A stretch of 64,000 nucleotides of DNA from Typha latifolia (GCA_019914945.1 CM034099.1:620001-684000), one strand, 5' to 3'; numbered from the stretch's first letter, positions 24,939 to 36,150 are shown. Translations and numbers: made by a program. Notes: generated by a model not told the origin, from the letters alone.

Positions 24939-26638
24939 ATTCCCATATGCTAATTCCTGGTTGTACAGCTTCATGCTATTTGCCAAACTTATGCTACAGA
25001 GACATCCACATACCTATAATTTTTATATGCAACGCATTGTACAGAGTGATACAAACGTTGCTGGTTGCAATGCAGGTAGGACTCACCGGGGTGGAGGAAA
25101 AGTCTTTTCGGTGGTAGGTCTTAAGGCTTCGTGTACTTTGTAATTGATGCTGATTCTTGTATATGCCCAGTTAGATACACCAAGGTATTTGTATATATTA
25201 TAGGTGTGATTCATCTTTGTGTTTTAAAAAAGATGCCTTATTATCTTTTCATGATTATTGTATATGACCAGGTGGGACTCACCCAAACAATTATATACTT
25301 TCATGTTACCTTATTATATTTGTACATTCTAAGTAGTTTTTACTCCATGATGTGCTTTGGAGCAATACTCTGTTATGTTACTGTTATATACTTTCAGGTA
25401 GGACTCACCCAAACAATTATATACTTTCATGTTACCTTATTATCTTTGTGCATTTTAAGAAGTTTTTTCTCTATGATATGCGCCTGAGCAATACTCTGTT
25501 ATGTTACTGTTTTATACTTTCAGGTAGGACTCACCCGAACAATTATATACTTTCATGTTACCTTATTATCTCTGTGCATTTTAAGAAGTTTTTTTCTTTA
25601 TGATGTGCGCTGGAGCAATACTCTGTTATGCTACTGTTTTATATTTTCAGGTAGGACTCACCCAAACAATTATATACTTTCATGTTACCTTATTATCTTT
25701 GTGCATTTTAAGTAGTTTTTTCTCCATGATGTGCTCTGGAGCAATACTCTATTATGTTACTGTCGTAGCTGAAGTTATCATATACTGTGGATCAAAACTA
25801 CTGTCTGTACTTGCTGCAGTTGTAAAATTGATTCTTAGCATATACTAATGGTTTAAGATTTTTGTTTTCGTTGCAAGAAATATCACTTGCTTCAATGATT
25901 TTCCTCTACAGTTCCAAGGTACCAGGAGTTTAACTATTAAATAAGCATAAAAATTAAAAACTGTTTTAGAAAAGAATTATATTATAGTTTAAGTAGGAGC
26001 CCAACTCAAAGAAAAAAGAATAAATAAATTGCAACAAATTGTATCCAAAACAGCCACAGTTCATGACAAAAATAAATGAAAGCACAAATCAGTAAATTAT
26101 AAAATAAAAAAAATAGAATAATTCATGACAAAAATGAGAATTGCAAAGCATCAGCAAAGAATTGTCCTGTAAAATGGTTACTATTTCATGAACAAGTTGG
26201 GTACATGCAGTTCATGGATCATTCAGAAAAATTAACATCCACAACCAAATGATATATCAGTTATTCTGTTCAACTAAGCAATTCGTACGTGCCCTCAAAG
26301 CAGTATTTTTTTCCTCACTGTGATACAAAATTACTATATGAAAATGGATTCAGATTTTAGCAGTTGTTCCAACAGATCTTTTAGCTTACAAAGCAATGGC
26401 CACCGAAACTTCATTCAAAATATACAGAAGCCATTGGCTAAGTGCAAATTCCACAATGATACATAGAGAAGGGCATCATTAGCATTGAACTAACTACACA
26501 ACTACTCAGATCATTTAACAGAGAGCTAAGCCATGAGATTTGCAATGTCCAAACAACAAGGAAAGAAGACAGTTTAATCTGAAAGTACCTACTGGCTACT
26601 GGATTAAACTTTGTCAACTCTTAGTTACCACCAGAAAC
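24939..26638. other. Convergent intergenic region
   Basis: About 1.7 kb between the stop codons of the F-box gene (plus) and the GIF1-like gene (minus). It contains the 126-bp tandem repeat and otherwise AT-rich DNA with presumed 3' UTRs on both sides; nothing else was recognised. Confidence 0.5.
25271..25765. repeat. 126-bp tandem repeat, about four copies
   Basis: Copies begin at 25271, 25397, 25523 and 25650 (periods 126, 126 and 127), each starting GGTAGGACTCACCC (first copy GGTGGG) and ending in a pyrimidine-rich TACTTTCA before the next GG. The last copy stops at about 25765. A lone fragment GCAGGTAGGACTCACC sits at about 25074. Because the period is a multiple of three, open frames run through several copies, but the translated product is hydrophobic, without family likeness, and sits past the F-box stop codon, so I do not call it a gene. 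Confidence 0.9.
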
Positions 26639-29181
26639 TCAACTTCCTTCCTCTTCAGAACCTTTTAGATACATAGGCTCAGACATCTCCCCACTTTGAC
26701 CTCCAGCATTGGCACCCCGCACATCACCAGAAGATGGAGTTCCAGAATCTTGCTTTCCAGCTCCACCACTGCGGCCAAAGACAGGAAAGACTCCAGTATT
26801 CAGCATGTTATTGCCTCCCATGCTTGGCTCACCATGGAGTGCATTAAATCCACTGGTTACACCTGAGCTCATTCCAAGCTGGCTATGTGCCAATGCTTGT
26901 TGCTGCATAGGCGACAGGGATGATTGAGCATATAGCATCGACGATCGAGCAGCCATCATTGACTGTGGGGTCATCAGTTGAGCCTGTTGGGGGGGCTGCA
27001 TGTACCTAGGGCCTGACTGCATGGCAATGTTTGAAGGGTACTGCCGGAGGAAGGAAAGAATGACAGAGGTGAGATCATATCATGACAACATTCATTAAGT
27101 TGGTTCTGGCATGAGCAAATTTTTGAAGCCAAAACACTACAGTCTGTCAAGAAAGTTAACTATTATATGAGCCTGAACCCCCTTCAGATTCCTAGCAGAA
27201 GATAATATATGTTAATCAATATATCAAGATAGCTTAGGTTCATGTATTTGACATAACTAACATCAATAGAGTCCATACATGGTCATGTTTTTAAATGAAT
27301 CATACCTGTACCATGTTGGATGCATGAGGAGGTTGGCTATCTGCTATGGCAGCAAGGTACATGAGATTATGTTGAAGCTTAGCTTGATTCCTGAAGCAAC
27401 AAACCAGAGAGTAGAAATGAATCATGATTAAGGAACAAGAGAAATGCAGGGGAATCTTTGTCTGCGTATTCTTTACATCATCAGCTTAGATTTCTCCATA
27501 TGTCATTCCCTATTAGAATAGCAGAGAACAGTATATGCAGCTTATAGCATAAATATACGAGATCAAGACCAGCTATATGAGATCATCTTGGATATACTTC
27601 AGCAGGGAGCTTCTAAATTTCCTTAGCGGCAGATAAAGTAAGTTCAACCTTCTAATTGTATTTTGCCATAGGATGGATCCTAAAGGTGGGAGATTAGACT
27701 CACCGAGCACATTCCTCCACTTTCCCAGTATTCTGGTTATCAAGAATGGCCAGAATCAATTGCTTGTTCTCATCCAAATACTGAAACATATGAAACAGAA
27801 GCAAGATGTATCATTACATCAGAAGTAAAAGGGGGAGCATATGGACATAGTCCAACTCAAGATAGCATATAAACAAAATCACAATATTATTGAAGTTTAA
27901 ATTCCAAGGGGTTTAAATTTAACAGGAATAAGTAAGCTTCATAGTTGACAATAAGATGCACATCTAGCAAATCACTGAGGAAAGACAAAAAGAAGTGATA
28001 GAGCAATTGTCAATATTAAGTCTTCCTGAAATAGGGGAAAAACCAGAAAGGAGCAATTTGTTAGCTGTGAAGATAAAGGATGACTAGCATTGATGACAAA
28101 CACTGCTCAGAACTTCAACAAATTAGCAATGACAATTGACAAATAAAAGGTTAGAAAGGGTTTCATTTGTACAGTAACAGTTAGGCAGTGCATTTCGAAT
28201 TTGAACCTAAAAGATATCCATAAATAGGTAACAGTAACCAATGTAAGACTAGATTAATAGACAGAGAGATAAAAAAAAGGTTAACTTTTGCATATGAATA
28301 CAAAAAAGGTATTTCTTTGATAATTGATGTAAGTCATTCGTTCCTATATAGAACTCGAACCATAACAACACATCAAAAAAAGGGATCTGGAATGTAAATG
28401 AAATTTCATACACCACATCAAATAAAAAAAAATGGGGGTAAAAAACTAAAGACAGTTCAGATAAGCTCTCTAGTTTAACACTCTTCTTCCCTTTTACTTT
28501 TCAAGCACATAAGTCGTTCCAGAATAGAAGGGCATATAAGTTCACAGAGACAAAGTTACATAGGGAACCTAAGATAGAAAAGGAGATTAATTAGTTTAAG
28601 AAAACCAACAAACCCAGTAACAAAAACACAAATCTTCAGATCAAAAACTTGAAAATTAGAAATGCACAGTTCAAGTGCCCCATCAAAGCAGTCATGGAAG
28701 CACGTCAACATGACATTAAAGCCCAGGAAACATCACATAAAGAGTACAAAGACACCCAAAATAAAAACAACTTTACAGTCATCAAAATACAGCTGGAGAA
28801 TCAAAGAGAAAGAAAAAAGAAGAAAAACAACAGAGAGTACTCTTTAAGCATTTGTACCCTATTTACCCCAAGAGAAAGAGCCCAATTAAAAAAAAAAAAA
28901 AACATCAACATGCATAAAAAAAAAATCTAATCAAGATCAGTCTTTTCCCCTCCCATTCATCTGTCATATACTTCTCATTTACTTTTTGTTTCCTCTTGGC
29001 TGCAAATCACCAGACATATCAATGACAGAAAGGACTTGAAGAAATATCTAAACAAACCTAGGAAGAAAAAAAAAAGGAGGGGGGGAAAGAAAAGCACCTG
29101 CTGAATGAGATCAGTGGTGACAGTGGTAGGAGCTGCATAGCCCCCCATTATGCTCTGATTCATCTGCATGATGTGCTGCTG

Positions 29182-29184
<3 letters not shown>
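26639..29184 (-). CDS. GIF1: GRF-interacting factor 1 / ANGUSTIFOLIA3-type co-activator
   Basis: Nuclear SSXT/SYT-family co-activator that partners growth-regulating factors (GRFs) and recruits SWI/SNF remodellers to promote cell proliferation in leaves. Four exons: 29098-29184, 27704-27780, 27306-27390 and 26639-27040, all in phase, 216 aa. The SNH domain spans the first three exons: MQQHIMQMNQSIMGGYAAP, TDLIQQYLDENKQLILAILD and QNTGKVEECARNQAKLQHNL, then YLAAIADSQPP. The C-terminal half is rich in Gln, Met, Gly and Ser (YMQPPQQAQLM, SPMQQQALAHSQLGMSSG) as expected for the QG domain. The ATG is directly preceded (sense strand) by a GA tract at 29186-29219. The first intron is about 1.3 kb. 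GIF1 rather than GIF2/3 is favoured by the N-terminus and length but is not certain. Confidence 0.93.
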
Positions 29185-29221
<37 letters not shown>

Positions 29222-30370
29222 GAGTTTTAGTAAGCGGAGAGAGAGAGGATTTGAGAGGGGGGTTTGGGGTTTTAGAGAGTCGATGCTTCTCTCTTCTTTG
29301 TCTCTGCTCCTTTTTTGGGCACACGCACAGGACCAAGGACTAGGGGGGAGAGAGACGTTGATACGCTAAGTTAGAATTGGAGGTAATCTTACCTAGGTGG
29401 TGATGGGATGCACTTCTCTTTGTAGTTTTGTCTCCCTTTCGGACAGCCCGAAAGTCACGTGCCTGTTGGGCGGTTTGGAAATTTCAATTTGTCCTCCAAT
29501 TTCCTCTTTCTATTAATTAAGCGACGATATATATATATATATATATTATAATTCTTTATAATAACGGATGGGTATCATCTTCCTTCACCCAATTCGTGCG
29601 AAAGTGAGGAAGAGTTGGAATCCCAGATTAAAAAAAGTAATTTGGGTCTCCTTTTCCCATGAAAATAATGATAATTTGTCTGCCTCTGCATTGAAATTTG
29701 AAACTTAAAGAGACTACTCGCTTTGTTTTTAATATTTTGTCGTTATTTAATTTATAATTTTCTTTAAAAAAATTTAATTAATTAATTTTCTTAATCTATA
29801 AGCATTATTATTATCATAAAACTAACTAAACGTGACAATTTTTGGACATTATATGGGGAGAGAGATAGGACGGGATATTGGGCCGTAGGTGGGCCGGCCC
29901 GACATCCTCTTTCTTTTGGCCCATCATCATCATTATATGACGTTATAATCCCACTAAATAATTCTAGACCAAGTTGTAATAATAAATAAGTTATTAAATA
30001 GACCAATTTTTTTTTCTATTTTCAAATCAAACTATATTTTTTTATTTGTATAAGAGGAATTAAGTGTTGAAATTAAAAATACATTAAAAAAAATTATAAT
30101 TAAACCCAACCACAAGAAGAAGATACAGTCTGCGTACTTGGAAGCCAAGAAAACTAGGAAAAGTTTTGCTTTGACTTCTACATCTTGACTAAGAAACAAT
30201 AGAGCTGCTAAAATTCGTACGGTGTAACCCATTTCAAACTAATATATTATCAAGTCAAGCAATTAAGGTTTCTTTTTTTTCCCCCTTTTTCCCAACACGA
30301 GATGAGCAAAGTCAGATCATTTCACGGTCTATATTCTCGTTTTATACGTTCCTTAACCGTTACTATTTTC
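29185..30370. other. Intergenic region between GIF1 and the peptide array
   Basis: It holds the GIF1 promoter and leader with a CT run (29186-29219), a TA run at about 29527-29546, and then AT-rich DNA. W-box cores TTGACT at 30171 and 30185 already belong to the upstream sequence of the first peptide gene. No gene was recognised. Confidence 0.45.
29186..29219. repeat. GA tract in the GIF1 leader
   Basis: CT run on the plus strand, GA in the sense of GIF1, ending two bases before its start codon at 29184. It is the third gene in the window with such a tract next to or near its ATG. Confidence 0.95.
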
Positions 30371-30653
30371 TCTTGTTTTACCAAAGAATTACTCAACACG
30401 GTTCCAGTGGTAGTTAGACGAGACCAAGTATATACCATGCATGCATAAAAGTCCATCACTTTGACTTCAAACTTTAACAAGAAAATCAAACCATGCATGC
30501 AGTGTAAAATTCTCTTCTTCCTTCCCTTATATATATATATATATATAATGTAACTCCTCCTCCATTGCCAGTCATCCCCTTCATCAAAATCCACAAACCA
30601 CCTCCATCTCCTTCTACACTCCATCACATCCGAGAATTAATTGTAATTCAAAG
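30371..30653 (+). promoter_or_regulatory. Type I promoter of peptide gene 1
   Basis: A block shared with the regions upstream of the genes at 33770 and 37533: CTCAACACGGTT at 30392, then GACCAAGTAT, then TTGACTTCAAACTTTAA at 30461, then CCCTTATATATA at about 30526 as the TATA region, then CATCCCCTTCATCAAAATCC in the leader. TTGAC(T/C) is the core W-box bound by WRKY factors. Additional cores lie at 30171 and 30185. Pathogen- or stress-linked control is therefore plausible, but this is inference. Confidence 0.6.
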
Positions 30654-30872
30654 ATGGCGAGTGTTCTGAACAAGATCAGTAGCTGCACAAAACTTGTCAT
30701 ACTACTCGTCCTGGTGATCTCAAGCTTCCAACTTCTCGAAGCCTCAAGGCCATTGAAGGAAAGTTGGTGGGCTCAAGATGTGGTTGAACTCCTGAGCTCT
30801 CTTTCCAACTCGCCGGTGCCGCCGTCCAGCTCGTCGTGCACCACTCACAGTCCCAGCAATCACTGTCGGTAG
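30654..30872 (+). CDS. Small secreted peptide precursor, array member 1
   Basis: Intronless 72-aa precursor. A hydrophobic signal peptide (CTKLVILLVLVISSFQLLEA) is probably cleaved after LEA, leaving about 42 residues that begin SRPLKESWWAQDVVELLSSL and end PVPPSSSSCTTHSPSNHCR. The two cysteines near the C-terminus could form a disulfide. Secretion signal, RPL motif, Pro-rich tail and paired Cys are the build of plant phytocytokine precursors; the tail is most reminiscent of SCREW/CTNIP peptides (remembered C-T-x-x-P pattern with a second Cys), less so of PIPs. This member lacks the SG before the cysteine that members 2-4 carry. A GGAAATCAATAA element follows at about 30980, matching the poly(A) region of its paralogues. 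Family placement is tentative; existence of the gene is well supported by conservation among copies. Confidence 0.8.
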   Translation: MASVLNKISSCTKLVILLVLVISSFQLLEASRPLKESWWAQDVVELLSSLSNSPVPPSSSSCTTHSPSNHCR

Positions 30873-31694
30873 ATTGATCTGATGCATGGATTACAAGATT
30901 TAAGATTACGAAGTGTATATATGGCAGCCAATTATAGTTATAGGCAACTGTGTAGAAGCATTCTTTGTATTCTTTCAAGGAAATCAATAACGATTGATAT
31001 TATCTTTTTTTCTATAATTTTCACTGTTTGTTGTAGAACTAGAGATGAAAAGAGTTCTTATATGAACTTCTTTCTAAAGAATAATCTCAGTTTACTTTGA
31101 AATAATTATTTCTTATATTACTTGACCGTGATATAATTCGCTGAGTAACCCAATCAATATTTCAATGCCTCAAAATTCGTTTAAATTTAAGGGCATTTTA
31201 TGAGAAATACCCTCCCTTTTATCATCATCAAAAACTCCACCACGTTACTTTGTATTTTTTTTTCTTGCCCCCAAAATACTTCTATCTAAATCTAATCTTA
31301 TATAGCTACTAAAGAAACATAGAATATTATAATATATTTTTTAAATAAATTACTTGAAATATACTTTGATAGTAAAAAAAATTTTGACTCAAATACCTCT
31401 AAACTATATCATCATTATCGTAAATATATTTTCTGCTAATTTCTTAGTAATTTTTTCATTCATTCATAGATTGCCATGTACAAATCACGTGATTCCATAT
31501 GATATATTTATACTTATATTTTAAAGTGAAGAAGAGAGATAAATTTTAGGTTAAAATTAATCTTATCTTATCATTGGCATTTTGATCTTATTAGTTTTTC
31601 CCTCTGTATCATTAGTGGATGAGATATTTTTAATAATTCTACGTGTCAAAAGTAAAAGAAAAAAAATTAAATGTATCCAAGTGTAATTATCACT

Positions 31695-32020
31695 AAATAA
31701 TATTCAAAACAGTGGATTTGATTTATGTCCGTGATACCTGGGAAGTATTGAAGTTGGGCTCGGTCTTATGGGCGCGTTTGCTACGTAGTCGAGTAACAAA
31801 AACTACGACCAGGTCTTGAATTCAAACTTTTAGACCAAACCATGCAAAAAATGAAACTGAGACTCTCTACGTACTCCTATCTATATATATCTCCTCCTTC
31901 CTTTCTCTCGTTTCTCATCACATCTACCTAGCTCGTATAATAATTTACAAGCTCGATCACTGCTCCAGCTCAATCAAGAGATCATAGATCGAGATTTAGT
32001 TCTTCCCTTATATATAACTT
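31695..32020 (+). promoter_or_regulatory. Type II promoter of peptide gene 2, followed by a type I core
   Basis: A long block shared with the regions upstream of the genes at 35886 and 38622: TTGGGCTCGGTCTTATGGGC, GCGCGTTTGCTACGTAGTCG, ACCAGGTCTTGAATTCAAAC, TTTAGACCAAACCATGCA, then TATCTATATATAT as the first TATA region at about 31880. After a leader ending near AATTTACAAGCTCGATCAC, a second TATA-like CCCTTATATATAAC at about 32006, followed by TTCATCAAAATCC, matches the type I core promoter. GCGCGT fits the CGCG box of CAMTA factors; function is inference. Confidence 0.6.
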
Positions 32021-32101
32021 CATCAAAATCCACAACCACCTCCATTCGATCCATCTCCTTCTACACTCGATCACTTGCGAGCTAGAATTGATAGATTAAA
32101 A

Positions 32102-32320
32102 ATGGCGAGTGTTCTGAACAAGATCAGTAGCTGCACAAAACTTGCCATTCTACTCATCCTGGTGATCTCAACCTTTCAAGTTCTTGAAGCCTCAAGGCCA
32201 TTGAAGGAAAGTTTGTGGGCTCAAGATGTGGTTGAACTCCTGAGTTCTCTTCCCAAGTCGCCGGTGCCGCCGTCCGGGCACCCGTGTGTCACCAATAGTC
32301 CGAACTTTAACTGCCGGTAG
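32102..32320 (+). CDS. Small secreted peptide precursor, array member 2
   Basis: Intronless 72-aa paralogue of member 1. The start is the ATG at 32102 because paralogues begin MASVLN there; the frame is open further upstream but without an ATG. Signal peptide CTKLAILLILVISTFQVLEA, mature start SRPLKESLWAQDVVELLSSL, tail SPVPPSGHPCVTNSPNFNCR with Cys pair separated by eight residues. Compared with member 1 it has Leu instead of the first Trp of the WW pair and a full PPSG motif. The coding region and near leader resemble member 1, while the distal promoter is of the other type. TTTCAAGGAAATCAATAAAG at about 32434 is the shared poly(A) region. Likely an apoplastic signalling peptide; receptor unknown. 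Confidence 0.82.
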   Translation: MASVLNKISSCTKLAILLILVISTFQVLEASRPLKESLWAQDVVELLSSLPKSPVPPSGHPCVTNSPNFNCR

Positions 32321-32451
32321 ATTGATACATGAAGACTATATATATATATATATATATATAAATACTAAGTACTTTTGATACACAGGCAATTGTATATTGG
32401 TATTTTGTAAACTTTATTTGTACTAGTCTTAATTTCAAGGAAATCAATAAA

Positions 32452-33480
32452 GGAAATTGATTGATTATATTGTTTGTATTTTTTTTTCCTATCCCAAATT
32501 CTAAACTGCATAATATGTAAACGATACGCAGATATTTATCACGACCCAAATGATGCCAATCAAACATACCTTCACTTTTAAAATTATTTAATAAAAATTT
32601 TTGTATATAATGCATACTTTATAATGTATTGTGATTTATTGCAAATTGAGTCATATGATTTAGTAAATTATAATTAGCGTAACACCATGAGAATATTTCG
32701 TAGTTTAGTCATTTTATTTCTAAAATAATTAAAATACTCTTAGTATAACTTGGTTGAGGATATTTTATAATTTTCTAATATTATTAACTTAACTCAGAAA
32801 TTTAGTTTCTGCACATATTCACTAAATTATATAGCTCGATTTGTAAATAGTAAAAATATAAGGCGTAAATTATAATTTTATTAAAAAATATGGTGTTATA
32901 TGCAAATTTCTTAATGTTCGAGAATTAAATCTTTTTATTATGAACTTAGAATAATATCTCAACTTGTACATATCTATTTAAACAAATATCAGATATATAA
33001 AAGCTTATCTATCTTGTTGTCTTTACAACTTAAAATTTGCGTTTAAACTTGTTGGGCTAATTGTAGTTTACTAATCCACTTTTGTTGTTTAAATTTAAAC
33101 ATTTTAACTCTCCGTGGTCTACCATTAAATTGCAACCATATTACTTCTGACATTCTCAAATCAAATTATATTTTTACGTAGTATAATTAAGTGTTTTTAT
33201 ATCCTTGTTAACAACTGACTAAAATAATTGCAACTTAGTATAAACTAGAGAAAGATTAAATACATGAATTAAAAGTTAACATCAACCCAAACCGGATACC
33301 CGCCGTAATTCTTTCTAGAGAGAATTACCACAAGAAAGCTAAATGTAAACAGGTATTACTTTGACCGGCCTCTATTTTCTTCCAAAAAGAAACGGATACT
33401 TGACTTGACTAAGAACATTAATGTATAGAGCTGCTAGAATTCTTATTATTTAGTTCATTTCAAACTAATATATTTATGAA
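32452..33480. other. Spacer between peptide members 2 and 3
   Basis: AT-rich intergenic DNA. It is recognisably repeated between members 4 and 5 (for example CTTGTTGTCTTTACAACTTA near 33014 and again near 36821), so it is part of the duplicated block. Several W-box cores at its right end (TTGACC 33361, TTGACT about 33399 and 33404) belong to the promoter of member 3. Confidence 0.6.
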
Positions 33481-33769
33481 GTCAAGCTAGGTACGTACTT
33501 TCATTTGATGGTCTTAATTCCCAAAAGAGTATTTCTTGTTTACCGACCAAACGTTACTCAACACGGTTCTCGTTGTAGTAAAACGAGACCAAGTATTCCG
33601 TTCATAAGATTTCATCATTTTTGACTTCAAACTTTAAGAAATCAAACCATGTAATGAAATAAAAGTCTCCCTTCCCCTATATAACTATAACTCCCTTCGT
33701 TGTCATTCATCCCCTTCATCAAAATCCACACCAGTTGACGCACTCGATCACTTCCGAGAAGTAATTAAG
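33481..33769 (+). promoter_or_regulatory. Type I promoter of peptide gene 3
   Basis: Shares the type I layout: ACTCAACACGGTT at 33556, GACCAAGTATTCC, TTGACTTCAAACTTTAA at 33621, CCTATATAACTATAACTCCC as the TATA region near 33677, and ATCCCCTTCATCAAAATCC in the leader. With the upstream cores at 33361-33410 there are at least four TTGAC(T/C) motifs within about 400 bp of the start codon. Confidence 0.6.
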
Positions 33770-33988
33770 ATGCTGGGTATTCTGAACAAGAAGAGTAGCT
33801 GTACAAAACTTGTCATACTACTCATCCTGGTGGTCTCAACCTTGCAAGTTCTTGAAGCCTCAAGGCCATTGAAGGAAAGCTGGTGGGCTCGAGATGTGGT
33901 TGAACTCCTGAGTTCTCTTCCCAAGTCGCCGGTGCCGCCGTCCGGGCACTCGTGTGTCACCCATAGTCCGAACTTTAACTGCCGGTAG
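33770..33988 (+). CDS. Small secreted peptide precursor, array member 3
   Basis: Intronless, 72 aa. It begins MLGILNKKSS rather than MASVLNKISS, a feature shared only with the pseudogene at 37533. Signal peptide CTKLVILLILVVSTLQVLEA, mature start SRPLKESWWARDVVELLSSL, tail SPVPPSGHSCVTHSPNFNCR. It keeps the WW pair of member 1 and the full SGHSC tail. The 3' flank (GGGATGAGTTTCTAGGGACG near 34051) is also shared with the pseudogene, showing that the two came from one duplication. Predicted secreted signalling peptide; processing sites are not known. Confidence 0.82.
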   Translation: MLGILNKKSSCTKLVILLILVVSTLQVLEASRPLKESWWARDVVELLSSLPKSPVPPSGHSCVTHSPNFNCR

Positions 33989-34450
33989 ATTGATGCATGT
34001 ATGAATTATATATATAAGACTGTATACTTAATTAGTATGCATGTCGTGTCAGGGATGAGTTTCTAGGGACGTTGGGAATAATATTATGTTACTAATTTTC
34101 GATAATGTACTGGCAATTGTATACAGCGATTAATTGTAACCATTCTTTGTTATCCTTTCAAGGAAATCAATAAAATAAGGATATTTGATTCATATATTCG
34201 TTCTTCCCTGTTTGTTGTATTCTTTCAAGGACATCAAATGTATAGAGGCACTAAGTTTTGCAGCATTACTGTTCATTCATTATTTATCCGAATATGGATA
34301 TTTAAGAAGGGATATTTTCATTTCATACGCTCCATTACGCCTTTATTTTAGTTTACACACCAGCTTTAGTTTTTTTTTCTTATTTTTAATTTGATCCTTG
34401 CCTTTTCAATATCTCGTAAAGAAAATCTTACCATAAAATGATAATCGACT

Positions 34451-35490
34451 GTTATGAACCGATTTGATCCGGATCCGATTTGAAAAGTTCTAGACTAGAT
34501 TTGGGACGTGACCTTCGAAGAAAGTTGCGGATGATCTAGCCCTTGGATCTTCCTGAAATTTAAATATGTTGTCGCCCTTGAAAATAGCTTTCCAATGAAT
34601 CTAAAATCGCATGGTTTGAATAGTTAGATCTTGAGATGGATGGTTAGATCTTGAGATATCGACCAAATAGTGGTCGAAGGTCAGATAAACCCTAGCTCGA
34701 TAGCCCTTCAATGGCTAGATATGTGCTAGGTTAATTCCTTGGTGTGAATGGGGAGAAGTTGTTGTAGAAAAGAAAAATTATGAGTTAGAAGAAGCTGACT
34801 AAAACGGTGGAAGGAAGGAGATGGGAGAAGGCACCGATTGCTAAAGGAGATAAAAGCACAAAGTTTTCAATTATCAGATTAAATTTCAATTACGGTTTCA
34901 TTCACATATTTATAGGGGCTCACCCTAGGAACCCAAACAACTAAGTTAAAATTCTAACAAATCAACTAAACCAGTTTTTCTTATCTTCACAAATTAACCC
35001 TGCAGATAGATTCCGAATGTCGAGAAGTCGTGAATACTTTGTAGATCTCGAGGTTGGCGATCTTATATAATTTGTTTGATATTATTCTAATGTCCGTAGA
35101 ATATACTACGAATATTTTTCTAAAATTGCGCAAAATTAAATTTAGCTTATTAAATAAAATCTCAATCTATTAAAGCTCTAACTAAACCAAATAACCAAAT
35201 AAGATAATTAAACTCAATCCATTAAGCTCAGTCTTCCTTTGATGTGACCATAAGAGTATGTTCGATCAAAACTATTAGATGCACTATTAATATTCAATTG
35301 TAATTGTCTCATACACCATTTCATTAATTTCTCATTATCTTTCTCAATCATAAGTTATCGTGAATAGCTATATAACATACTCATCCTTATATCTTGTATC
35401 ATTACTTTAGTTATTTAATCTTATGAGATGACGTATTTTTAATAATTGAAGAGAGTTCAAAATAAAAAAGTTGAGGAATATATATATATA
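34451..35490. other. Unassigned insertion-like segment between members 3 and 4
   Basis: After the shared sequence ending TATAATCGAC-like at about 34450, member 3's downstream DNA stops resembling that of the pseudogene. About 1 kb follows that has no counterpart elsewhere in the array. It contains CCGATTTGATCCGGATCCGA, a locally repeated GGTTAGATCTTGAGAT phrase (about 34619-34659) and no coding capacity. It could be part of a retrotransposon or a non-autonomous element; no terminal repeats were identified. A TA run at about 35480-35501 marks its right side. Confidence 0.4.
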
Positions 35491-35494
35491 TATA

Positions 35495-35815
35495 TATATA
35501 AATAATGTTCAAAGCAGTGGATGTGAACAATGTCCGTGATACCTGGGAAATATTGAGTTGGGCTCGGTCTTTTGGGCGCGTTTGCTACGTAGTCGAGTTA
35601 ACAAAAACTATGACCAGGTCTTGAATTCAAACCTTTAGACCAAACCATGCAGAACTGAAACTGAGACTACCTACGTACTTCTATCTATATATATCCTCCC
35701 TCCTTCGTCTCGTTTCTCATCACACCTACCTAGCTCGTATTATAATTTTCAAGCTCGATCACTACTCCAGCTCAATCAAGAGATCATAGATCGACATTTA
35801 GTTCTTCCCTTATAT
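35495..35815 (+). promoter_or_regulatory. Type II promoter of peptide gene 4, followed by a type I core
   Basis: Nearly the same as the region upstream of member 2: TTGGGCTCGGTCTTTTGGGC, GCGCGTTTGCTACGTAGTCG, TTAGACCAAACCATGCAGAA, CTATCTATATATATCC as first TATA region, then leader, then CCCTTATATAACCTCATCAA as the second, type I-like core at about 35809. A direct sequence reading supports the shared stacked layout; which core is used is unknown. Confidence 0.6.
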
Positions 35816-35885
35816 AACCTCATCAAAATCCACAACCACACCTCCATTCGATCCATCTCCTTCTACACTCGATCAATTATTAAAA

Positions 35886-36104
35886 ATGGCGAGTGTTCTG
35901 AACGACATCAGTAGCTGCACAAAACTCGTCATTCTACTCATCCTGGTGATCTCAACCTTTCAAGTTCTTGAAGCCTCGAGGCCATTGAAGGAAAGTCTGT
36001 GGACTCAAGATGTGGTTGAACTCCTGAGTTCTCTTCCCAAGTCGCCGGTGCCGCCGTCCGGGCACTCTTGCGTCACCAACGGCCCGAATTTTCACTGTCC
36101 GTAG
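35886..36104 (+). CDS. Small secreted peptide precursor, array member 4
   Basis: Intronless, 72 aa, closest to member 2. It begins MASVLNDISS; signal peptide CTKLVILLILVISTFQVLEA, mature start SRPLKESLWTQDVVELLSSL, tail SPVPPSGHSCVTNGPNFHCP. The last residue is Pro instead of the Arg found in members 1-3, and Asn-Gly replaces the Asn/His-Ser pair, so the terminus may be processed or perceived differently. The Leu-Trp pair is shared with member 2 only. A MITE is inserted about 47 bp after the stop codon, ahead of the shared poly(A) sequence (GGAAATCAATAAAG near 36578), which would lengthen its 3' UTR. Confidence 0.82.
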   Translation: MASVLNDISSCTKLVILLILVISTFQVLEASRPLKESLWTQDVVELLSSLPKSPVPPSGHSCVTNGPNFHCP

Positions 36105-36150
36105 ATTGATACATGAATAACTATATATATAAAAGTATATATGTTACTAA

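Noticed and set aside
25131..25848. Hydrophobic frames of about 80-120 aa over the 126-bp repeats
   Set aside because: They exist because the repeat period is divisible by three; there is no conserved start, no family likeness, and they lie past the F-box gene's stop.
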